Assembly (NCBI GenBank): GCA_017454565.1
Contig: JAFTCS010000248.1
Coordinates: 1 to 6,443, forward strand
Direction: 5' to 3'
Origin: Clostridia bacterium
Lineage (GTDB): Bacteria > Bacillota > Clostridia > Oscillospirales > Acutalibacteraceae
Length of the DNA: 6,443 bases
Position 1 is the first letter of the stretch; each line of letters begins with the position of its first letter. Below, piece by piece: positions 1 through 6,172 of the stretch. The position numbers were made by a program, and so were the translations under genes. Under the pieces are notes generated by a model. The model made no database searches. It was not told the DNA's origin and was given only the letters and a program-made list of their open reading frames with translations.

Positions 1-2
1 AG

Positions 3-470
3 TCGGTGTTCACAAACATCCCCAGACTTGAAAGCGTAAGCGCAGAGGACTACAACAAGGAATATGAGCAGATGAAGAAGTCCATGCCCAGAAACCACGT
101 TTATGCCCAGAGATTCAGCGCTTCAGACGTTCCGCAGCCCTTTGTGGAGATACCAAAACCCATTAAAAACAGCGAACCTCAGCAGGAGAAAGTACAGGAA
201 AGCTCTGAGCCGGAGCAGGCTCCCGAAGAAGAAAAGAGCAAGCCTGCAAAGCGTGTCTGGACAACCGAAAAGCCGGAAACCGAAGACGACGGTCTGATCG
301 AGTTCTATACCGGTTATGATCAGAGTGAGGACCCGTTTGCAAATACCAATAACGATCAGGAAGTGGTCATCAAGGATCACAAGAAAAAGAGCGGCGAATC
401 CATTGGACAGCGCTTCCGCAAGTCTTTTGGCAAGCTTTTCTCATCCGATATTCCGGAGGACGAGGAATAA
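3..470 (+). CDS. Acidic, probably disordered protein of unknown function (5' end open)
   Basis: I do not recognise this gene. The frame is open to the left edge. The first usable start is GTG at 6, but no Shine-Dalgarno can be judged in the five bases before it, so this may be the C-terminal part of a longer protein. Counted from that GTG it has 154 residues. Residues about 45-95 are rich in Pro, Glu, Lys and Ser, which is typical of a disordered linker. Residues about 92-120 are acidic. Residues 131-147 could form a basic amphipathic helix, with I133, F137, F141, L144 and F145 on one face and R136, R138, K139 and K143 around it. The last residues are again acidic. No signal peptide or transmembrane segment is visible. 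The stop lies 45 bp before pyrC on the same strand, so co-transcription is likely. Coding status rests on the long open frame and that spacing; function is unknown. Confidence 0.7.
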   Translation, partial: SVFTNIPRLESVSAEDYNKEYEQMKKSMPRNHVYAQRFSASDVPQPFVEIPKPIKNSEPQQEKVQESSEPEQAPEEEKSKPAKRVWTTEKPETEDDGLIEFYTGYDQSEDPFANTNNDQEVVIKDHKKKSGESIGQRFRKSFGKLFSSDIPEDEE

Positions 471-496
471 CAGCCGACTATGACAGGAGATTTGTG

Positions 497-504
497 AAAG
501 GAGG
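497..504 (+). promoter_or_regulatory. Shine-Dalgarno of pyrC
   Basis: AAAGGAGG lies 11 bases before the ATG at 516. The spacing is a little long, but there is no competing in-frame start nearby. The translation from 516 begins directly with the usual N-terminal beta strand of dihydroorotases, which supports this start. Confidence 0.75.
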
Positions 505-515
505 ACAGAGCAGGA

Positions 516-1784
516 ATGAGCAGTATTATCATAAAAAATGTGCGTATACTTGATCCGGCAAACGGGGTTGACAGGACCGGAGATGTATTTATAAAGAACG
601 GGGTGTTTTCCGGACAGTTTGAACCCGAGGAGGACACCGCCGTGATAAACGGCGAGGGACTTACAGCGGCACCCGGATTGATTGATCTCCACGTTCACCT
701 GAGAGATCCCGGACAGACCGAAAAAGAGGATGTTATATCGGGCTGCAAAGCGGCGGCAGCCGGCGGCGTTACACAGCTTCTTGCCATGCCGAACACCATT
801 CCCACTGTAGATACCCCGGAAACTGTCAGATATATCCTTGAAAAAGCAAAGGACGCAGACGCTACAGTGCACGTTGTCGGCAGCATAACAAAGAGTCTCG
901 GAGGATATGAGGCTACGGATATCGAGGCGCTTCACAGGGCGGGCATATCCGCGCTATCGGATGACGGAAGACCTGTCATAGACACATCCGTTATGGTGGC
1001 TGCCATGAAGCTTGCTGCCCGTGATGACATAAATATACCCGTTACCGCACACTGCGAGGATCCTTTTTTGGCAGGCGGCAAGGTGAATGAGGGCAGCGTT
1101 TCAGAAGCTCTCGGAGTAAAGGGCATGCCCGCAGCGGCAGAGGACGCCGGCACAGCGAGAGAGATAGCTCTTGCGGAAGCCTATGGTCTGCCGGTGCATA
1201 TCTGTCATGTCAGCACCCGCACCTCTGCGGCAATGATACGCGACGCCAAAAAAAGAGGAGTAAGGGTGACTGCCGAAACAGCGCCGCATTACCTTATGCT
1301 GACCGAAAAGGAGCTTCTCAGGCGAGATGCGGATTACCGCATGAATCCTCCGCTGCGCACTGAGGAGGACAGGATGGCCATGATAGAAGGACTGAAGGAC
1401 GGCACAATTGACGCTATCGCTACCGACCATGCACCGCATACTCCAAAGGAAAAGTCGGATTTTGAAGCTGCGCCCAACGGCTCTATCGGCATGGAGACCT
1501 CTTTTGCAGCCTCTTATACCGTGTTGGTGGACGGAGGACATCTGAGTGAAGCCGAGCTTATTATGAAGATGTCGGTGCAGCCCGCAAGGATACTCAGAGT
1601 CAGCGGAGGTACTCTTTCGGAGGGTGAAACAGCCGACCTGATGCTGTACAAAAAGGAAAGCTGGACAGTTGACCCTGAAAGGCTTCACGGACGTTCAAAG
1701 AATACTCCATTCAAAGGACTGACCCTGAATGCGAAGGTGAAACTCACTGTAAGCAGAGGAAGAATAGTGTATTCGGAGATTTAA
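516..1784 (+). CDS. pyrC: Dihydroorotase, class I (PyrC)
   Basis: This cytosolic zinc amidohydrolase catalyses the reversible cyclisation of N-carbamoyl-L-aspartate to L-dihydroorotate, the third step of de novo pyrimidine synthesis. It has 422 residues, normal for the class I enzymes of Firmicutes. Metal and substrate motifs sit where expected: H59 and H61 in HVHLRDPG, the DDG turn at 149-151 with D150 as likely bridging carboxylate in place of a carbamylated lysine, H179 in TAHCED, H231 in HICHVSTR, the substrate loop NPPLR at 277-281, and the catalytic D304 in TDHAPH. The N- and C-terminal strands (about 1-50 and 365-422) form the small beta domain that flanks the barrel. No key residue is missing. 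pyrF follows 29 bp downstream, so the two are probably co-transcribed. No PyrR-type attenuator fits in the 45 bp upstream; pyrimidine control, if any, must act further upstream. Confidence 0.97.
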   Translation: MSSIIIKNVRILDPANGVDRTGDVFIKNGVFSGQFEPEEDTAVINGEGLTAAPGLIDLHVHLRDPGQTEKEDVISGCKAAAAGGVTQLLAMPNTIPTVDTPETVRYILEKAKDADATVHVVGSITKSLGGYEATDIEALHRAGISALSDDGRPVIDTSVMVAAMKLAARDDINIPVTAHCEDPFLAGGKVNEGSVSEALGVKGMPAAAEDAGTAREIALAEAYGLPVHICHVSTRTSAAMIRDAKKRGVRVTAETAPHYLMLTEKELLRRDADYRMNPPLRTEEDRMAMIEGLKDGTIDAIATDHAPHTPKEKSDFEAAPNGSIGMETSFAASYTVLVDGGHLSEAELIMKMSVQPARILRVSGGTLSEGETADLMLYKKESWTVDPERLHGRSKNTPFKGLTLNAKVKLTVSRGRIVYSEI

Positions 1785-1800
1785 TATATAATTATAAAAC

Positions 1801-1805
1801 GGAGG
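1801..1805 (+). promoter_or_regulatory. Shine-Dalgarno of pyrF
   Basis: GGAGG lies eight bases before the ATG at 1814, within the 29-bp AT-rich gap after the pyrC stop. The ATG at 1807 overlaps this site, is out of frame and is not a competing start. Confidence 0.8.
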
Positions 1806-1813
1806 AATGTGCT

Positions 1814-2743
1814 ATGTCATTTGACAGACTCATTGAAGGAATCAGAAGAACAAAGAACCCCACAGTCGCAGGTCTTGACCCGAAGCTGGATTTTATTCCC
1901 GGATATATAAAGGAAGAGGCCTTTGCCAAATACGGTGTTACTCTTGAGGGCGCTGCCGAGGCTCTTTTTATGTTCAACAAGGAGCTTATCGACGCTCTGT
2001 GCGACATTGTTCCTGCTGTAAAGCCCCAGGCTGCCTATTATGAAATGTATGGCTGGCAGGGTGTCAGGACTCTGGCAAAAACTATCGAATATGCAAAAAG
2101 CAAGGGCATGTTCGTTATAACCGACGGCAAAAGAAATGACATCGGCACCACTATGGAGGCCTATGCAAAGGCTCATCTCGGCTGCGTAGAGGTAATGGGC
2201 GAAACAACTGAGCCCTTTGGCGCTGATGCACTTACGGTAAACGCTTATCTTGGTACCGACGGTGTAAAGCCTGTTCTCAACGTGTGCAAGGAGAAGGACA
2301 AGGGTCTGTTTGTTCTGGTAAAGACATCTAACCCGTCGTCCGGCGAGCTGCAGGACAGAAAGCTTGACGACGGTCTGACTATCTACCGCACTATGGGCAA
2401 CATGTGCGAAAAATGGGGCGAGGAGCTTACGGGCAAGTACGGCTATTCGGGCGTAGGCGCAGTAGTGGGCGCTACCTATCCCGAACAGCTTGGCGAGCTG
2501 AGGAAGGCTCTGCCGCACACCTTCTTTTTAGTGCCCGGATACGGTGCTCAGGGCGGCGGTGCAAAGGACGTTGCTCCTGCTTTTGACGAGAACGGTCTCG
2601 GTGCGGTCATCAATTCCTCAAGAGGAATTATGTGCGCTTGGAAAAAGGAAGAGGGTCTTGACCCGAAGGATTTTGCTCAGGCTGCAAGGCGCGAGGCTAT
2701 CCGCATGAGGGACGAGATCACTGCGCTTATTCCGATAAAGTGA
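1814..2743 (+). CDS. pyrF: Orotidine 5'-phosphate decarboxylase, type 2 (PyrF)
   Basis: This enzyme decarboxylates OMP to UMP, the last step of de novo pyrimidine synthesis, in the cytosol. At 309 residues it is longer than the roughly 240-residue type 1 enzyme and matches the type 2 subfamily found in many Clostridia, Actinobacteria and myxobacteria. Visible landmarks are D22 in the GLDP strand, K70 in VKPQ, the catalytic DxKxxD array (D104, K106, D109 in TDGKRNDIGTT), the loop VPGYGAQGG at 240-248, and R270 in NSSRGI as likely phosphate ligand. The start is fixed by GGAGG eight bases upstream. The enzyme needs no cofactor. It lies 29 bp after pyrC and is followed closely by an unknown gene. 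The other pyr genes (pyrB, pyrD, pyrK, pyrE, carAB) are not in the window, so the pathway is split or extends to the left. All expected active-site residues are present. Confidence 0.97.
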   Translation: MSFDRLIEGIRRTKNPTVAGLDPKLDFIPGYIKEEAFAKYGVTLEGAAEALFMFNKELIDALCDIVPAVKPQAAYYEMYGWQGVRTLAKTIEYAKSKGMFVITDGKRNDIGTTMEAYAKAHLGCVEVMGETTEPFGADALTVNAYLGTDGVKPVLNVCKEKDKGLFVLVKTSNPSSGELQDRKLDDGLTIYRTMGNMCEKWGEELTGKYGYSGVGAVVGATYPEQLGELRKALPHTFFLVPGYGAQGGGAKDVAPAFDENGLGAVINSSRGIMCAWKKEEGLDPKDFAQAARREAIRMRDEITALIPIK

Positions 2744-2761
2744 GAGAGGCATAATATCCGT

Positions 2762-2771
2762 AAAGGGGTGA
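2762..2771 (+). promoter_or_regulatory. Shine-Dalgarno that decides the start of the 2777 gene
   Basis: AAAGGGGTGA resembles the full anti-16S complement AAAGGAGGTGA with one base missing. It overlaps the upstream in-frame GTG at 2768, which therefore cannot serve as its own start. The ATG at 2777 is eight bases beyond the last G of the GGGG core, the usual distance. Confidence 0.75.
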
Positions 2772-2776
2772 GTGTT

Positions 2777-3406
2777 ATGGTCGATAAAACGGAGCTGAAA
2801 GGCAACTGGGAGCAGCGGGGAGTTAACGGAACAAGGATAGAGATAAACGAAAACAGAATAACCGTTCTGTGGATGAGCGCCGTTGTGCTCAGCACGACCT
2901 TTGAAATATGCGGTTCCGCAGATGGCGGCACAGAGCTGCTGCTGAATGACAGAGGGCTGAAAAATCCGGGGTACAGCGAAAGCTATGCAACCGTAGAGCG
3001 CCTGATATATAACAACGGACAGCTTCGCTTCGTAAAAAACTTTGATATTTCGGGGCTGTCGGAGGAAACTCTTACAAGGACGGAAAATTCAAGATACGGA
3101 AATGTCACCATCAAAGACGAGCTTCTGGATACCATACAGGGAAGCTGGGTAATGCAGGGACGCGGCAGCGGTATGTTTACTATCGAGGGCAACAGGCTGA
3201 CTATCGGAGCGGACAGCTTTGTAGTAAGGGCGGCAGTCAATAACGGCTGCAGCTCACGCGGTGAGAGCTTTGCCATAATCAACCGTGACCCTGCTGTCAA
3301 AGGCATGGGCTATTACAGTGAGATGCTGTGCTTCGGTGATGAAATACGCGCATATATAATGGTCTGTGACCTTGGCATGCAGGAGCTTAAATTCAAAAGA
3401 AAGTGA
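2777..3406 (+). CDS. Unknown soluble protein with two tandem lipocalin-like units
   Basis: I cannot assign this 209-residue protein to a named family. It has no signal peptide or membrane helix, so it should be cytosolic. It appears to consist of two diverged copies of one beta-rich unit. Copy 1 (about 7-103) and copy 2 (about 119-209) each begin G-x-W (G9/W11; G122/W124), continue with an I/L-x-x-N-R-I/L-T strand (N26-R27; N139-R140), and later carry a GY-x-SE turn (G65-Y66; G178-Y179). Each ends in a Leu/Arg-containing strand. The GxW opening recalls lipocalins, so a pair of small beta barrels is a reasonable guess, but only that. The start is ATG 2777, chosen over GTG 2768 because of the ribosome binding site. 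The gap to pyrF is 33 bp and a terminator follows, so it is probably the last gene of the pyrC-pyrF transcript. A link to pyrimidine metabolism is not shown. Confidence 0.85.
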   Translation: MVDKTELKGNWEQRGVNGTRIEINENRITVLWMSAVVLSTTFEICGSADGGTELLLNDRGLKNPGYSESYATVERLIYNNGQLRFVKNFDISGLSEETLTRTENSRYGNVTIKDELLDTIQGSWVMQGRGSGMFTIEGNRLTIGADSFVVRAAVNNGCSSRGESFAIINRDPAVKGMGYYSEMLCFGDEIRAYIMVCDLGMQELKFKRK

Positions 3407-3440
3407 GAAGCCTGCTTAATTTAGCGTTTTGGTGTTATAT

Positions 3441-3490
3441 AAATGCAGGGATTTGTCTTATTTTGTTTGACAACTCCCTGCAATTTTTTT
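3441..3490 (+). terminator. Intrinsic terminator of the pyrC-pyrF transcript
   Basis: TGCAGGGA (3444-3451) pairs perfectly with TCCCTGCA (3475-3482). One mismatch is followed by three more pairs inside (3453-3455 with 3471-3473), leaving a loop of about 15 bases. The stem runs almost directly into seven T residues (3484-3490). It lies about 35 bases after the stop of the 2777 gene, the right place for a Rho-independent terminator. The loop is longer than usual, and the 3' arm and T tract are shared with a promoter, so part of this dyad may also serve in regulation. Confidence 0.75.
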
Positions 3491-3495
3491 ATAAT
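3467..3495 (+). promoter_or_regulatory. Consensus sigma-A promoter for the small membrane protein-yhgE unit
   Basis: TTGACA (3467-3472) and TATAAT (3490-3495) are both perfect consensus hexamers, separated by exactly 17 bases. Transcription should start near 3502, giving a leader of about 53 bases before the TTG start codon at 3555. The spacer is made of the 3' arm and T tract of the preceding terminator, and the last T of that tract is the first base of the -10 box. No separate operator is evident, though the terminator's inverted repeat would cover the -35 region and spacer as a double-stranded dyad. Confidence 0.85.
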
Positions 3496-3539
3496 ATCGT
3501 TGTGCTCTTAAAAATATCATTATAAAACGGATAACAGAA

Positions 3540-3551
3540 AAGGAAGTGATC
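3540..3551 (+). promoter_or_regulatory. Near-complete Shine-Dalgarno that selects a TTG start
   Basis: AAGGAAGTGATC matches the anti-Shine-Dalgarno complement AAGGAGGTGATC at 11 of 12 positions. The in-frame GTG at 3546 lies inside it and is not a plausible start. TTG at 3555 is eight bases beyond the GGAAG core, the same distance as in the two genes before it. Confidence 0.8.
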
Positions 3552-3554
3552 GGA

Positions 3555-3968
3555 TTGTCTGATAATAACGAAAATGATAAAATGCCCGCGGAGGAAATTG
3601 AGCACGAACAGGATGAAAACGCTCAGAAAAGCAGTTCCAGGCTTTCACAGAGCGAGATAGAGCACCGCACCTTTCTGATGGTCAGCGAAAAACTCATGGA
3701 GTATGAAAGAAAAAGGCTTAGCTACCGTAAATACGGAACGATCTTTATTATTTGTTCCGCACTGGTGTTTCTTGCCCTGATATTCAGTCTGGAGTTTAAA
3801 GTGCTGTTCCTTATTCTGTGGATAGTAACAATATTGTTCTGTGTTGCACTTATGCTCAGAGCAGACTATATGTACGACATGTATTACCGCATGCTCCATT
3901 TTGAAGAGTCGCCACAGAGTGAGGACGAGGCAGAAACACAGGAAACTGAAAAAAAGGAGGAAGAATAA
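3555..3968 (+). CDS. Small two-helix membrane protein coupled to yhgE
   Basis: I do not recognise a family for this 137-residue protein. Residues 1-35 are polar and acidic, probably disordered. Residues about 32-60 look helical and charged, with many Glu, Arg and Lys. Two hydrophobic segments follow (about 61-78 and 82-101), joined by a short turn, so the protein is likely a membrane hairpin with both ends in the cytosol. The end (about 117-137) is a strongly acidic tail. TTG is taken as the start because the ribosome binding site covers the only upstream candidate. The stop overlaps the yhgE ATG in TAATG, and its last codons encode the yhgE Shine-Dalgarno, so translation of the two is probably coupled. 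This, together with a shared consensus promoter, suggests that the protein works with, or regulates, the YhgE protein. That role is inferred from position only. Confidence 0.85.
   Translation: MSDNNENDKMPAEEIEHEQDENAQKSSSRLSQSEIEHRTFLMVSEKLMEYERKRLSYRKYGTIFIICSALVFLALIFSLEFKVLFLILWIVTILFCVALMLRADYMYDMYYRMLHFEESPQSEDEAETQETEKKEEE
3955..3960 (+). promoter_or_regulatory. Shine-Dalgarno of yhgE inside the upstream gene
   Basis: AGGAGG lies seven bases before the ATG at 3968 and is embedded in the Lys/Glu codons that end the preceding gene. With the one-base stop/start overlap, it favours reinitiation by the same ribosomes. Confidence 0.8.
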
Positions 3969-6130
3969 TGGGAAAGATATTCCGCATTTTCAGGAACGAT
4001 CTTAAAACTATCTATATGAATATCATCGCGTTTATAGTTATCATAGGCATTACGATATTGCCGGCTCTCTATTCGTGGTTCAATATCGCGTCAAACTGGG
4101 ACCCGTATTCGGCTACGGGCGGCATACCCTTTGCGGTGTGCAACCTCGACAAGGGATTCAGCTACAAGTCCATTGAGGTGAATGCAGGCCAGCAGATAGT
4201 AGACAACCTTAAGGAAAATCCCAAAATGGGCTGGGATTTCGTGAGCGAGCAGGAGGCAATTGACGGTGTGGAAAGCGGAAAATATTATGCAGCCGTGGTA
4301 ATTCCCGAGGAACTGAGCGAGAATCTGTGCTCGCTCACTACCGGTGAATTTACACAGTCGTCACTCAGATATTATGTGAATGAAAAGAAGAACGCAATTG
4401 CTCCTAAAATAACCAACGCCGGAATAAGTACAATTGAGAACGAAATGAAGTCGGCCTATGTCAATACGGTGACTAATGTGCTTGCAACCATGCTCAATAT
4501 TACAGTCGGGGAGCTTGGAAGTGAGAAAAACCAGATATTGGAGAATCTGAAAGGTTCTCTTGATGACGTTTTAACGGATATAAACGCCTTTGATTCGGGT
4601 GTGGATATGTTCATCTCGACTCTGAAGCTGCTGAAAAATATGCTCAAGACCAGCAAGGAGCTTCTTCCGGGTATTTCTGATGTTATTAAAGATATGTCGA
4701 ATATCACTCCCGATATAAAGAATTCTATAGAATCGACCAGAGCGCTTTCAAAGAAGGTCACTGACGCTATCGGTAACATAATTGAATCTCTGCAGCTGAT
4801 GCAGTCCGATGTGCGTGAAAAAGTGGATAGTGCTTTGGCAAAGGTAAACACCGATGCAAACGCTGCTGCCGGCGAACTTGAAAAGGTAGCCGGCATACTC
4901 CAGAAATCTATCATTATCAGCGATAATCTTATCCGTATGCTTGATAATGTGGATGATTACCTTGGAATACAACCGGGGCTTGTCAGGGACATTCTCAAAA
5001 AGTCAAACGATCACCAGAAACAGCTTATGGAAAAGCTGCTTTCTGCTGGTGATACCCTACGAAAAGACGGAGCTTTGCCGGCTGAGATCGTTAAAGAGTT
5101 AAGGGAGCTTTCTTCAACGATAGGCACCGAGTTTGCCCAGATACTGGTCTCATTTTCCGGTGTGAAGGAAAACATAAACAAGACCGTAGACGATTTGTAT
5201 AAAGCCCTTGAGAAAGTTTCCAATCTGATGAAGACGGTGAGCGGCGATATTCCCGATCTTGGTACGGCCCTTGAAGGGACTATGGATACTGTGGATCAGA
5301 TAATAGTTACATTTGAGGATATAAAAAATACCATGAGCTCGACAAAGACAAAGATCGAGGCACTTTCAAAAAAAGTCATTGAGATAGAAAAGGACACAGA
5401 TATTACCGACCTGCTGATGAAGATAGTAAAAGATCCGGGTGAACTGAGCGAGTTCTTTTCACAGCCGGTAAAGACAGAGACCCACAGCATAGGTCATGTG
5501 GAAAACTACGGTTCCGGAATGTCGCCGTTCTATACCTCATTGGGAATATGGGTAGGCGGAGTGGTGCTCATCGCAATAGTGCGTGTCGAGCTTACTGAAA
5601 AGCAGCGCAAAAAGCTGGGGAATCCCGGAGAAACACAGCAGTATTTCGGCAGGTACATAATTTTCTTCGTGCTTGGACAGATACAGGCGCTGATAGTCTC
5701 GCTGGGTGATATCTTCTTCCTGAAAATACAGTGCAATGATGAATTCCTGTTCGTTCTGGGCTGTATGATATCGGCATTTGTGTATACGCTGATAATTTAT
5801 TCTCTGACAATAACCTTCAACGTAATCGGAAAGGCGCTGGCGGTCATTATATTGGTTCTGCAGGTGGCCGGCTCCGGAGGTACGTTCCCGATAGAGGTCC
5901 TGCCTGAGCCGTTCCAGGTGATGGCACAGTTCCTTCCGTTCCGGTATGGCAACGACATACTGCGTGAAGCAATTGCAGGTCCCGATATGAATGTGTACTG
6001 GCATAATGTGCTGATGCTTCTGGTCTATGTTCCGTTTGCACTTGTGCTCGGGCTGCTGCTGAGAAGACCCTGCATAAAACTGATGCACTTCCTTGACAAG
6101 CGGATACATCAGAGCGAGCTTATTATATAA
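3968..6130 (+). CDS. yhgE: YhgE/Pip-family membrane protein
   Basis: This 720-residue protein belongs to the YhgE/Pip family, named after Bacillus YhgE and the Lactococcus phage infection protein, and is related to EsaA/YueB of Firmicute type VII secretion. The N-terminal domain is typical: a membrane helix at about 17-37, then ALYSWFNIASNWDPY and the VCNLDKG strand. A long outside region (about 38-519) contains Ser-, Lys-, Asp- and Leu-rich helices at about 190-480, likely coiled coils. The C-terminal domain resembles ABC-2 permeases and has helices near 521-540, 562-583, 594-616, 618-636 and 681-698. Its SGGTFPIEVLPEPF signature is at 636-649. Basic residues at 546-549 and 699-700 agree with cytosolic loops. 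Family members serve as phage receptors or secretion components, but most have no known substrate. No ATPase or type VII gene (essC, WXG100) is in view, so EsaA function is not supported. The symbol names the family only. The protein appears intact. Confidence 0.93.
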   Translation: MGKIFRIFRNDLKTIYMNIIAFIVIIGITILPALYSWFNIASNWDPYSATGGIPFAVCNLDKGFSYKSIEVNAGQQIVDNLKENPKMGWDFVSEQEAIDGVESGKYYAAVVIPEELSENLCSLTTGEFTQSSLRYYVNEKKNAIAPKITNAGISTIENEMKSAYVNTVTNVLATMLNITVGELGSEKNQILENLKGSLDDVLTDINAFDSGVDMFISTLKLLKNMLKTSKELLPGISDVIKDMSNITPDIKNSIESTRALSKKVTDAIGNIIESLQLMQSDVREKVDSALAKVNTDANAAAGELEKVAGILQKSIIISDNLIRMLDNVDDYLGIQPGLVRDILKKSNDHQKQLMEKLLSAGDTLRKDGALPAEIVKELRELSSTIGTEFAQILVSFSGVKENINKTVDDLYKALEKVSNLMKTVSGDIPDLGTALEGTMDTVDQIIVTFEDIKNTMSSTKTKIEALSKKVIEIEKDTDITDLLMKIVKDPGELSEFFSQPVKTETHSIGHVENYGSGMSPFYTSLGIWVGGVVLIAIVRVELTEKQRKKLGNPGETQQYFGRYIIFFVLGQIQALIVSLGDIFFLKIQCNDEFLFVLGCMISAFVYTLIIYSLTITFNVIGKALAVIILVLQVAGSGGTFPIEVLPEPFQVMAQFLPFRYGNDILREAIAGPDMNVYWHNVLMLLVYVPFALVLGLLLRRPCIKLMHFLDKRIHQSELII

Positions 6131-6139
6131 AACATTATC

Positions 6140-6172
6140 ACAGGCGTGATGAATAAATTTCATCATGCCTGT
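6140..6172 (+). terminator. Hairpin after yhgE, probable terminator
   Basis: Positions 6140-6153 pair with 6159-6172 to give a 14-bp stem with a single G-T wobble (6146 with 6166) and a 5-base loop. It begins 10 bases after the yhgE stop, a typical place for transcript termination. No run of T follows on either strand, so it may need a factor, act in both directions weakly, or mainly protect the 3' end of the mRNA. Confidence 0.6.

Noticed and set aside
1101..1688. 195-codon open frame on the minus strand
   Set aside because: It is antisense to pyrC, has no motif, and the + strand frame carries all dihydroorotase catalytic residues.
1787..1792. TATAAT in the pyrC-pyrF gap as an internal promoter
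   Set aside because: The bases 16-18 upstream do not resemble TTGACA, there is no extended -10 TG, and the start would leave a leader of only about 15 bases. The gap is simply AT-rich.
1817..2518. 233-codon open frame on the minus strand
   Set aside because: It is entirely antisense to pyrF, and its composition is what codon bias of the opposite strand produces.
2768..2770. GTG as start of the unknown gene after pyrF
   Set aside because: It overlaps the Shine-Dalgarno AAAGGGGTGA, which is correctly placed for ATG 2777.
3968..6130. Assignment as EsaA of a type VII secretion system, or as a defence gene
   Set aside because: The family is related, but no EssC-like ATPase, WXG100 protein or toxin gene is in the window, and family similarity alone does not show this role.
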